Shown here: positions 1 to 7,505 of the stretch, piece after piece
Position numbering within the stretch: the first letter of the stretch is position 1
Layout: each line of letters starts with the position of its first letter
DNA from: CAZHJK01 sp964533275
GTDB taxonomy: Bacteria > Bacillota > Clostridia > Eubacteriales > Garciellaceae
Reading direction: 5' to 3'
DNA length: 64,000 nt
Assembly (NCBI GenBank): GCA_964533275.1
Contig: CAZHJK010000012.1
Location: 16,396-80,395, forward strand
Notes under the pieces: generated by a model
The model's database searches: none
The model's input: the letters and a program-made list of their open reading frames with translations, nothing else
Told to the model about the DNA's origin: nothing
Made by a program: the position numbers and the translations under genes

Positions 1-548
1 TTTAGCTCCTTTAATGTTCTTACTACCTGCCTTGATCCATCAACATTTAGGACCCCTAATGTAGGTTTTTTAAAACCCATAGCTTTAGCTACTACAATCC
101 CGTGTATAGCATTTTTAATCATACCTTCTATTCTATTGGTATCGGAAGTTCCCGTTGTAGTAGCTATAAACATTTCCTTGCCTTTGCTTGGAGTAATAAC
201 CCTACCTACTGTGGATACACCTATTGGAAAGTTATAGTGCATTGTAACAGCACTATTAATTTTTCCACAATCCAAAAGTTCTTCCATCTTTTTATGTTGT
301 TCTTCTTCGGTATTTACTTCATATATTTTTAATTTCGTATCAACCCTTGGACCAATTAATACAACTTCGATAGAAGGATCCTTTTCTTGAGCCATTTCAG
401 CACCTTTGACAATATTATCAACACCATGTTCACTTCCAAGAATAGTAATTCCTATTGTAGTTTTTTTCTCAAAACCTCCAGTTTCAAGCGCATCAGCCAT
501 ATCATTAAATACTTTCCCAATTATATTTTTAATACTTTCTTCTGACAT
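1..548 (-). CDS. grdD: Glycine reductase complex component C, alpha subunit GrdD (partial, 3' end cut)
   Basis: Only the first 182 codons are present; the gene runs off the left edge. Translation starts at an ATG behind a GAGGTG site, 12 nt after the grdC stop, and begins MSEESIKNIIGKVF. With GrdC it forms protein C, which by family knowledge releases the Se-carboxymethyl group from selenoprotein A as acetyl phosphate, the energy-yielding step of glycine reduction. The visible part has an alternating alpha/beta character (for example the stretch IGITILGSEHGVDN), as expected for a PlsX-like fold. Identity rests on this N-terminus and on being last in a canonical grd operon. The C-terminal active-site region cannot be checked. 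Confidence 0.88.
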   Translation of the reverse strand, partial: MSEESIKNIIGKVFNDMADALETGGFEKKTTIGITILGSEHGVDNIVKGAEMAQEKDPSIEVVLIGPRVDTKLKIYEVNTEEEQHKKMEELLDCGKINSAVTMHYNFPIGVSTVGRVITPSKGKEMFIATTTGTSDTNRIEGMIKNAIHGIVVAKAMGFKKPTLGVLNVDGSRQVVRTLKEL

Positions 549-560
549 CTTATATCACCT

Positions 561-2099
561 CTAATTTCCTAATAGATGTGATGCAAATTTCCTCATTGAT
601 TCTGCTACTAGTTTCTTTACTTCTTCCTCTGAAACTCCCTTAGTATCCTTTATTTCACCATTGTTCTTTTCAACTACAATAGAAACACCATCAAATAGAT
701 TGGTCATACGACCTAGGAAAAGACTTCCCTTTCCAATAATCATAGCCCTTTGAATTTCATTATTAAGAATAGCATCTCTAGCAAAGCCAACATAGGGAAC
801 GCCTGATGGAATATGTCCTTGAGTAGGGGCCCATCCTGGTAGCCCATGCTTTTTAACAAATGTAGTTAGTTCTGCTCTTTGTAATTCACCTTTTTTGACT
901 CCAAGGGCTGCAATCATCTTGTAATTTGAAGCTGGCACATCCCCTGCACCTGCAGGTTTAGTAATATCTGGATTTTGCATTTCTACAGAATATTTATCTA
1001 TATCAACAATTTTTAAATTACCTCTCTCTAAGGGTTCTGTAACTAATGAAGATATAACAGCCTGTGGTGATGAACCTGTTCCTACTGTATGCCTACCCAC
1101 TAAGTCAGTTCTTAATACAGGACTTACTCCATCATTTTGGCTAACTAGTAATGCAAATCCTCCAAGTGCATCTTCCAGAATTGGCAAACCCTTTTTAACA
1201 TGATCCTTACCATTCATCCCTAATTTTGCCGTGGCTCCCCCTCCTACTATTGCAACATTTTTATAAATACCCGATTGAACTAACGCAGAAGCTTGTATTA
1301 ATGAATGGGCTGGTCCAGCACAAAAACTTCTTGTGTCAGAGCCTGTTGCATTATTACATCCAGCAATTTCAGCAATAGCCTTAGCGAAATTTCCTCCACC
1401 TCTTTGGTTCATATCTCCACATGCCTCTTCTGAACATTCAATTACATAGTCGATAGAATCTGGGGCTAAAACATTTTTACTTATTAAATTTAGTAATGCT
1501 AAAGTACCAGATGCTTTAGTCACTATATTTTCAAATAACACATGGGCATTTAAATTAATATCTACCTCATGAGCACGCTTTACGCATCCTACTAACTCAT
1601 TGTTATTATATATTGGTTCTGCGTGATGTACTTTCACTAAGTTTTCAATTTCAATAATGTCCAAACCTGCATTTATTTTAGCGACTAATTCATCCTTTAT
1701 TAAAGGATGTTCCTTTAATTTTAACTTAACTTTTTCAGAAAATGAGCTTTCAAGTATTACAAGATCAAAGGAATCGTTTATTTTCATCATACCAATAAAT
1801 TCATCCTGGGGCATTATTTCACCATATTTACCTTGTCTTGTTGCTCCTTCAACCTTTTTATCATACCAAGGCATTTCATATTTTTCTAAATCCTCAGGTG
1901 TAATAAAACCAATATATGTTTGATTTGGTGGATAACTTACAAAGTCTTGAAAACTACGCAGGTGTTTAGGAAGCTCCTTTAAATATTCTGAGTTTGGATT
2001 AAGAATTCTTTCTGTAGTCTGAGTAGTGCCGTTATGAATTACCATATCTGGAGTATTTATTAATACATAACCTGCTCCTTTAATAATTGGATATACCAA
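561..2099 (-). CDS. grdC: Glycine reductase complex component C, beta subunit GrdC
   Basis: Protein C beta subunit of glycine reductase, about 512 residues, the usual family length. The fold is FabH/thiolase-like: the central Cys within RSFCAGPAH (about residue 260) and the following Gly-rich VGGGATAKLG stretch resemble a ketoacyl-synthase core. With GrdD it converts the selenoprotein A-bound acetyl intermediate to acetyl phosphate. I place the start at a TTG preceded by GGAGG with about 7 nt spacing, giving MVYPIIKGAGYV; an upstream TTG and GTG in frame overlap the ribosome-binding site and are unlikely. It follows a terminator-like hairpin after grdB and precedes grdD by 12 nt, so its dose may differ from grdAB. 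Confidence 0.92.
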   Translation of the reverse strand: MVYPIIKGAGYVLINTPDMVIHNGTTQTTERILNPNSEYLKELPKHLRSFQDFVSYPPNQTYIGFITPEDLEKYEMPWYDKKVEGATRQGKYGEIMPQDEFIGMMKINDSFDLVILESSFSEKVKLKLKEHPLIKDELVAKINAGLDIIEIENLVKVHHAEPIYNNNELVGCVKRAHEVDINLNAHVLFENIVTKASGTLALLNLISKNVLAPDSIDYVIECSEEACGDMNQRGGGNFAKAIAEIAGCNNATGSDTRSFCAGPAHSLIQASALVQSGIYKNVAIVGGGATAKLGMNGKDHVKKGLPILEDALGGFALLVSQNDGVSPVLRTDLVGRHTVGTGSSPQAVISSLVTEPLERGNLKIVDIDKYSVEMQNPDITKPAGAGDVPASNYKMIAALGVKKGELQRAELTTFVKKHGLPGWAPTQGHIPSGVPYVGFARDAILNNEIQRAMIIGKGSLFLGRMTNLFDGVSIVVEKNNGEIKDTKGVSEEEVKKLVAESMRKFASHLLGN

Positions 2100-2155
2100 A
2101 TATTTCACCTCCAAAGTTTATAGATATCTTTCTTTTATTAATTATAGTTATCTTT

Positions 2156-2182
2156 AAAAAAAGGTGATGTACGCACATCACC
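2156..2182 (-). terminator. Hairpin with U-run between grdB and grdC
   Basis: On the minus strand a perfect 8-bp stem (GGTGATGT with ACATCACC) closed by a 4-nt loop is followed by seven T residues, 14 nt after the grdB stop. It has the form of an intrinsic terminator inside the operon. Because grdC and grdD follow directly, it probably acts as a partial terminator or an mRNA-stabilising end. Confidence 0.75.
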
Positions 2183-2195
2183 CTTTAAGATCGAA

Positions 2196-3506
2196 TTAAT
2201 CCTCAAAAACTACTTGACCTTCAACTTCGGTTTCAAGTGCTTTCAAAGCCCTTTCTACAAGCTTCCTTCTTAATGCTTTTTCATCTTCCTTTTCCATATT
2301 TGGATTCCCCAGTGGATGTGGTATAGCTATTGCTGGGAGAATTCTATTTGCACCTACTGTTAATGAAATAGGAACTACTGTGCACATATGAACTACTGGT
2401 ATACCAATTCTCTCAATCTCTTTTACCATCGATGCACCGCATCGAGTACAGGTGCCTCAGGTAGAAGTTAGAATAACTGCACCTACTCCATCTTCAACTA
2501 ATTCTTTAGATATTTTTTCAGCAAAAGCCTTTGCACTTGCAACTGCCGTTCCATTACCTACTGTTGTATAATAAAACTTATGAAGTTCTCCAATTTTTCC
2601 TTCTTTTTCAAGGTCTCTTAATACATCAATTGGTAATACCCTATCAGCATCATCATTAGCATAGGTGGGGTCATACCCTCCATGTGCAGTTTCATGGGTA
2701 TCAGAAGTTAAATCCATAACCCCAGCGATATCGTATTTCCCATACTTTGAAGCATTTGAAGATTCTATGTGATCAGGATTTCCCTTTGGAACAATTCCAC
2801 CAGATGTAACTACTGCAACCTTAATCTTTGTTATATCCTTTATAGCAGGATTAGGATTTACCCTATCAAAAACTGGCATAGGAAATTCTGTTATAAATTC
2901 TTCACCTTTTAATTTATTAACAAGCATTTCAACAGCTCTTTTTGAACCCCTTTTATCTGTAAAGGCATTCTTCCTAATACCTCTTGTAATATAACCCTCA
3001 TCCTCAGGAGCTCCTATTTCTGCACCTTTAACTAATTTTAGAGCAAGTTTTGACATTATTTTAACTGCATCCCTCATACCAACTGCACTATCCTTTGTAG
3101 AGACAATGTAAAGATTCTTTTTAAACATTTCAACCCCTGGGTTTTCAATATACATCCCAGTTAAAACAGGAATTTCTAATTCATTTTTAATGGCCTCTGC
3201 AATTGTTCCACAGGCAACACCATATCTACCTGCATTAAATGCTGGACCTGCAATAAATAAATCAGGGTTATATTTTTTAATCATTTCAATAACTTCTGCT
3301 TTAGCTTGTTCTAAGTTTTCATTAAAGTAAGAGTCTCCACAGATAATTGTAGCTACTATTTCAGCTTCATCTTTAAAGTTTTGATTAAAAGCCATTCCAG
3401 GGCCCACTACACTTTCTCTTACCACTGGTTTATAATTTGCCTTTTCCTCACCACCAATACCAGCGAAAAATTGATTTATATAATGAACAACTCTAATTTT
3501 ACTCAT
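2196..3506 (-). CDS. grdB: Glycine reductase selenoprotein B, gamma subunit GrdB (Sec350)
   Basis: Substrate-specific, selenocysteine-containing subunit of protein B, which binds glycine and passes the carboxymethyl group to GrdA. The reading frame runs 436 residues if the in-frame TGA at 2457-2459 (codon 350) is read as selenocysteine, giving the context TSTUGTCTRCGAS. Without readthrough it would look like two separate reading frames of 349 and 77 residues. The 436-residue total is the normal GrdB length, so this is recoding and not a frameshift. A perfect hairpin with a GGU loop follows the UGA. Start ATG lies behind GGGAGGG. Neighbours are grdA upstream (30-bp gap) and grdC downstream. 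Confidence 0.95.
2430..2444 (-). promoter_or_regulatory. Putative SECIS hairpin of grdB
   Basis: On the mRNA strand CGATGC-GGT-GCATCG forms a perfect 6-bp stem (extendable by one T-A pair) with a GGU loop. The loop begins 18 nt after the UGA. Bacterial SECIS elements bound by SelB lie just after the UGA, with a G/GU apical loop 16-37 nt downstream, so position and loop both fit. Confidence 0.8.
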
Positions 3507-3536
3507 AATTTCCCTCCCTTCTCCCTATTTCTTTTA

Positions 3537-4013
3537 TTAATCATCAAATTTAGCAAATTCTTTTCTTATTGAGCTAACTTCATTTATAATATCATCCACA
3601 TCAAGTACCATTTCCATCATGCCTATTTGTTCATCAAAAACATCCTCGTCAACTTCATTTTTAAATTCTGGTTCTACAACATGAAATACTCTAAGTCCTA
3701 ACTGGACTCCTGCTAATGGACCAGCAAATGTTGGGTCTCCGGCTGTAACTGTTTCAGCAGCTAAGCCTCCAGCTTCACCTTCAGCTGCGCCTAATAATAC
3801 TATTATATTTTCAGCACCATGCTTTTCAGTTAAATCCTTTACCCTTTGTTGATTTTCTAAGTCCATAGCACCTGCGGCAGTTCAGACAAAACACTCAGTT
3901 GAACTGAAAACAATCTCTGAATTGGTTGACTTTAAACACTCTTCGATTGCTTGAGCAGGGATACCATCTCTATCGCCTATTATGATAATTTTTTTATCAT
4001 CAAATAAACTCAT
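3537..4013 (-). CDS. grdA: Glycine reductase selenoprotein A GrdA (Sec44)
   Basis: Small selenoprotein shuttle of glycine reductase: it accepts the carboxymethyl group from protein B on its selenol and hands it to protein C. It is 158 residues including selenocysteine. Translation from ATG at 4011-4013 (MSLFDDKKIIII) reaches an in-frame TGA at 3882-3884, codon 44, in the family motif CFVUTAAGAMD, and continues to a TAA at 3537. The redox-active Cys lies three residues before Sec. A shorter frame beginning at the Met after the motif would lack the active site and is not the real gene. SD is AAAGGGG. It lies between grdE and grdB. Confidence 0.96.
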
Positions 4014-4044
4014 TAATATTTACCCCTTTCGTTTAATTTTTTTC

Positions 4045-5331
4045 CTAAAATTCTTTTGCAGTTATTTTATTAAAGCCTAATTCATTTGTTGCTCCAGTTA
4101 TAGCTTGTAACTCAACAACAATAGAACCATCTTCCCTTAAGCTTCCATCAAATCCACCAGCTATAATATCTATTGGTTCAATATATCCAATAACCTTATC
4201 GAGTTTTGGCAATTCTATTATTTCATTGGCATTTCCACCTGTTACAACAGCATTAGCTAGTAAATCTGCATCTGCAAGGGATTGAGATGCCCCATCTCTT
4301 CCTGCATACTCATCTGTCACTAGAACGGTTTTGATACCTTTTTGTTCGATTTTTTTACAATTCATAATTAAATCAGTATCTGGATTACCAAAACCTTCTT
4401 GTGAAATGATAACTCCATCTACTCCAAGAAATTCTGATAACTTAGCTGTCCAATCTGAAGATCTTTCCTTATCTGCTAAATAAACATTTTCATTTGTGAT
4501 GATCATACCAACAAAATTTAAATCTATTCCATTTCTTTCAAACAAATCATGAATAATTGGATTGTTTAGATGATGATAGGTAGTATTTTTATCACAAGCA
4601 GATACACAATTCCCACTTATAATAGCTCCATCCATAATCTCTGTTGGATTAATAAAAGTAGATAATGTTTGCTTTGCATCAACTCCATATACATATGAGT
4701 CATGCATTAACCCTTGACTTTGTAACATTAATACATAAGCAACCTTTGGAAGATTTGGATATTTTTCAATACTCTTAATTAAAGGTAAAGTCTCATAGGT
4801 TTCAATCTCATCTGGTTTTATATTTTTACCGGCATTACCTAGATATGCAGCTGCTTTTAATCCAGCTAATCTTAATGCCTTTTCACTTGCATGTTTATCT
4901 AAGCCTTCTTTTGTATTGCATACCAAAACAACATTGTTCAATTTCGAAAATGGTGTATAATCCGCTCCTGGTCCTTTCATGTCGATGATTCCTTCTTGGA
5001 ATGCAACTACCTTTCCTGTTGTTACAACTGCAGCGCCTTTTAAAACATTAGTTTTACCCGTTCCCACTGTCTCCACCTTGGATAAAACACCGGGGAAAAT
5101 TCCACCAGCTCCATCAATTTTTACCCGAGGCTCTACTACATCCTTAACTGGAGTAATTCTCACACTTTCACCTGGTCTAGCTAACTCTACATCTACACTT
5201 ATTAAGTTTTCATCCTCACTTATTTGCGCAATAAGCTCTTCCTTATTCACATATAGAGTTTTATTTTCCACCTTTGTTTCACTTCCAAATTGTATGTCCT
5301 TAATAAAAATATTGCCTAATTCTAGACGCAT
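4045..5331 (-). CDS. grdE: Glycine reductase protein B precursor GrdE
   Basis: Precursor of the 22- and 25-kDa subunits of protein B, 428 residues. In this family the proprotein is cleaved before an internal Cys that becomes a carbonyl (pyruvoyl-like) group binding the glycine amino group as a Schiff base. The expected site is visible as ISGN|CVSACD, with the Cys at residue 242 when translation starts at MRLELGN; that numbering matches the known GrdE and supports this ATG. It has an AGGAGG about 8 nt upstream; an in-frame GTG three codons earlier overlaps the ribosome-binding site. GrdE works with GrdB, encoded two genes downstream. Confidence 0.94.
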   Translation of the reverse strand: MRLELGNIFIKDIQFGSETKVENKTLYVNKEELIAQISEDENLISVDVELARPGESVRITPVKDVVEPRVKIDGAGGIFPGVLSKVETVGTGKTNVLKGAAVVTTGKVVAFQEGIIDMKGPGADYTPFSKLNNVVLVCNTKEGLDKHASEKALRLAGLKAAAYLGNAGKNIKPDEIETYETLPLIKSIEKYPNLPKVAYVLMLQSQGLMHDSYVYGVDAKQTLSTFINPTEIMDGAIISGNCVSACDKNTTYHHLNNPIIHDLFERNGIDLNFVGMIITNENVYLADKERSSDWTAKLSEFLGVDGVIISQEGFGNPDTDLIMNCKKIEQKGIKTVLVTDEYAGRDGASQSLADADLLANAVVTGGNANEIIELPKLDKVIGYIEPIDIIAGGFDGSLREDGSIVVELQAITGATNELGFNKITAKEF

Positions 5332-5427
5332 CCAATTCACCTCCTCTTTAAATTTATATCTTTATAAGATATATATATTGCAACTCTTGACGATTATTAT
5401 AAATCGCCTAGATATATTGCCTTTTAT

Positions 5428-5745
5428 TTAAATATACTTTTTAATCATAGCTTCAATATTTACTGGTGTTGCATCGTCTTTTATCAATTCCTCGATCTTT
5501 TCACCATCTTTATAAATAGCTACTACTGGTACCCCCATTACTTTTTGTGATATACATAATCTTCTAGCTTTAGAAGTATCTAGCTTAGTAAATTTAAGTT
5601 TATCACCATACTTTTCTGAAAAATCCATTATATGTGGAAGTAATGCTTTACAAGGTTCACAAGTTGCTCCCCCAAAATCTACTAATACATATCCTTCAGC
5701 CTTTAAAACCTCATTTTCAAAAGTGTTTTTGTCGAGTTCTAACAT
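5428..5745 (-). CDS. trxA: Thioredoxin of the glycine reductase system (CEPC active site)
   Basis: Thioredoxin, 105 residues, the electron donor that reduces the oxidised Cys-Sec centre of GrdA after each turnover. The active site is C29-E-P-C32 in FGGATCEPCK, not the CGPC of general thioredoxins; a non-CGPC site is usual for thioredoxins encoded in grd operons. The cis-proline region VMGVPVV is present near residue 75. The second of two adjacent ATG codons is preferred because its spacing from GGAGGG is better. It sits 17 bp after trxB and 96 bp before grdE; the gap holds a short inverted repeat (5389-5408). Confidence 0.93.
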   Translation of the reverse strand: MLELDKNTFENEVLKAEGYVLVDFGGATCEPCKALLPHIMDFSEKYGDKLKFTKLDTSKARRLCISQKVMGVPVVAIYKDGEKIEELIKDDATPVNIEAMIKKYI

Positions 5746-5762
5746 CATATACCCTCCCTTTT

Positions 5763-6706
5763 TTATAAAAAATTTACATCTTGAATATATTTTTCTGCCT
5801 GTACAGCTGCTATTGCCCCATCTGCTGCAGCTGTTATTACCTGTTTTAATGGAGATACTCTACAGTCTCCAGCTGCAAACACACCAGGTATATTTGTTTC
5901 CATTGTAACTTTGGTTTTAATATAGCCCCCTTCCATTTCTAGCTTGTCTTCAAATAATTCTGTTATAGGATCAGAACCAATAAATACAAATATGCCAAAT
6001 AAGCCATCATCTTCATCTGCAAAAATCTCAGTTTCTTCCCCTGTATCCCTATTCATTAATACCATGGATTCCACTATTCCATCACCTTTAACTTCTTTAA
6101 CTACCGAACTCCATATAAAATGAATCTTTTCATTTGCAAATGCCTTCTCCCTTAATGACTTTGCAGCTCTTAATTCATCTCTTCTATGTATAATAGTAAC
6201 TTTTCTTGCAAACTTTGTTAAATACATTGCTTCTTCTACAGCTGAATCTCCCCCACCCACTACATAAACTTCAAGATCTGTAAAAAAGTCAGCATCGCAG
6301 GTTGCACAATAAGATATACCTCTTCCTATAAGCTCTCTCTCACCTGGACAACCTATTGGCCTTGACTTAGTACCTGTGCAAACGATTACACTTTTTGCAT
6401 TATACTGCCCTTTTCTTCCTTTTATAAGCTTAATCTTATTCTTTAAATTTACTTCTACTACTTCATCGATTACCCTTACAGCTCCAAAAGCATCAGCTTG
6501 TTCAACCATTCTTGCAATTAATGTTGGACCTGTAGCATTTTCAATTGAACCTGGATAATTTGCTACTTCATCTGTAATAGCAATTTGTCCTCCTGCTTTT
6601 TCTCTTTCAAGAATTAAAGTTTTCATTTTTGCTCTCGCTGCATATAATCCTGCTGCTAATCCTGCTGGACCTGAACCGATTATAACAACATCATAGGTAC
6701 TATCCA
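5763..6706 (-). CDS. trxB: Thioredoxin reductase (NADPH/NADH-dependent)
   Basis: FAD-dependent thioredoxin-disulfide reductase, 314 residues, standard length. The FAD-binding Gly motif GSGPAGLAAG is at residues 11-20, the redox disulfide C134-A-T-C137 is in YCATCDADF, and the second nucleotide-binding motif VGGGDSAVEEA is near 150-160. The C-terminal FAD motif VFAAGDCR is present. I chose the ATG at 6704-6706 (MDSTYDVV) because AGGAGTGA lies upstream; an in-frame GTG ten bases earlier overlaps that site. It supplies reduced TrxA to glycine reductase and is co-transcribed with grdX and trxA. Confidence 0.95.
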
Positions 6707-6764
6707 TTGTTATCACTCCTTTATGTTAAAATAATAATACATAATATTATTCTCTTTTTTGCAA

Positions 6765-7139
6765 CTAAATCAAATTAAGAACATTTTCAATTAAATCAAA
6801 ATCAACAATTTGAAAATCTTCTAATTTTCTTTCATCCCAATTTGAAATAACTTTATCTCTTAGGAACTTCTGTGTTGTCTGTATACTATTTTCTATTATC
6901 ATTAGTGAATTAATGTCTAGATTGGAACTGTTTTCTGTGATTAAAATAGTTTTATATGGGGTCTCGTTCGGCTTTAAGCTGCTTGATAGGGGATGGGTTA
7001 GAAGTTTATGACCTTGATGTATTTTATCTCTAGTTATTTCAAGAATTTTAATATAATGATTATCATGGAAGCTAACCTTATACTTTTTTGAGTAAGATTT
7101 ATAAATTAAAGGATTATTAGTAATAAAGATTATATTCAA
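6765..7139 (-). CDS. grdX: GrdX family protein
   Basis: First gene after the glycine riboswitch, 124 residues, matching the GrdX family found at the head of grd operons. No enzymatic motif is visible; it begins MNIIFITNNPLIYKSY and has alternating alpha/beta character. Its function is not established. The start is a TTG with AAGGAG 8 nt upstream; no good ATG is available. A link to glycine reductase assembly or regulation is inferred only from its conserved position. Confidence 0.85.
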   Translation of the reverse strand: MNIIFITNNPLIYKSYSKKYKVSFHDNHYIKILEITRDKIHQGHKLLTHPLSSSLKPNETPYKTILITENSSNLDINSLMIIENSIQTTQKFLRDKVISNWDERKLEDFQIVDFDLIENVLNLI

Positions 7140-7159
7140 TCACTTCACTCCTTATATAC

Positions 7160-7215
7160 AAAAATAAAAAACAGAATAGAGAATAAACATGATGTCCCAT
7201 GTATCCCTACTCTGT
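7160..7215 (-). terminator. Riboswitch-controlled terminator before grdX
   Basis: On the mRNA strand ACAGAGTAGGGA pairs with TCTCTATTCTGT (one or two G-U pairs), extended by an inner helix, and is followed by TTTTTTATTTTT. The 5' arm is the same segment that forms the 3' strand of helix P1 of the second glycine aptamer. The two structures exclude each other, which predicts termination without glycine and readthrough with glycine. Confidence 0.85.
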
Positions 7216-7378
7216 CTTGAACCTGAGAGATTCCCCTTGTTTACAAGAGTTGCTCCTTCGGTGCTTTTCGCTTTCCAGAGTGCTGTCAAAATACGGTCCC
7301 TTTTGCCTGAGAGTTTCATTGCTTGTTGGGATACAAACAACTTTCACCTTCGGCGTCAATTAGTTTGACTCTCCCGCA
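7203..7378 (-). promoter_or_regulatory. Tandem glycine riboswitch (gcvT type)
   Basis: The minus strand shows both aptamers of a tandem glycine riboswitch. Aptamer 1 (7378 to about 7294) opens with GCGGGAGAGTC, contains GCCGAAGGTGAAA, and closes with CTCTCAGGCAAAAGGGACCG. Aptamer 2 (about 7286 to 7203) opens ACAGCACTCTGGAAAGCG, contains CACCGAAGGAGCAA, and closes CTCTCAGGTTCAAGACAGAG. A short linker joins them. It lies between a consensus promoter and grdX, and a terminator overlaps aptamer 2, so it should switch the glycine reductase operon on when glycine is abundant. Confidence 0.96.
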
Positions 7379-7429
7379 TTTTTCGACCAGCCAAATATTT
7401 TGTTAAATTTAAATCATACTCTTAGCTTC

Positions 7430-7458
7430 ATTATAGTATATAATATTTTAATTATCAA
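7430..7458 (-). promoter_or_regulatory. Promoter of the grd operon
   Basis: TTGATA (7453-7458) and TATAAT (7430-7435) on the minus strand are separated by exactly 17 bp. The predicted transcript start lies about 45 nt upstream of the first glycine aptamer, in the gap after selB. Confidence 0.8.
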
Positions 7459-7505
7459 TACTAATTATAGAATTTATCAAAATTTTCCAATGGAATTCCA
7501 ATGGA

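Noticed and set aside
2196..3506. grdB seen as two split frames, suggesting a frameshift or pseudogene
   Set aside because: Both halves are in the same frame, separated only by a TGA at the conserved Sec position with a SECIS hairpin; total length is normal.
7152..7340. 62-codon minus-strand open frame upstream of grdX
   Set aside because: It lies within the glycine riboswitch and its terminator; its codons are explained by RNA structure and it has no ribosome-binding site.
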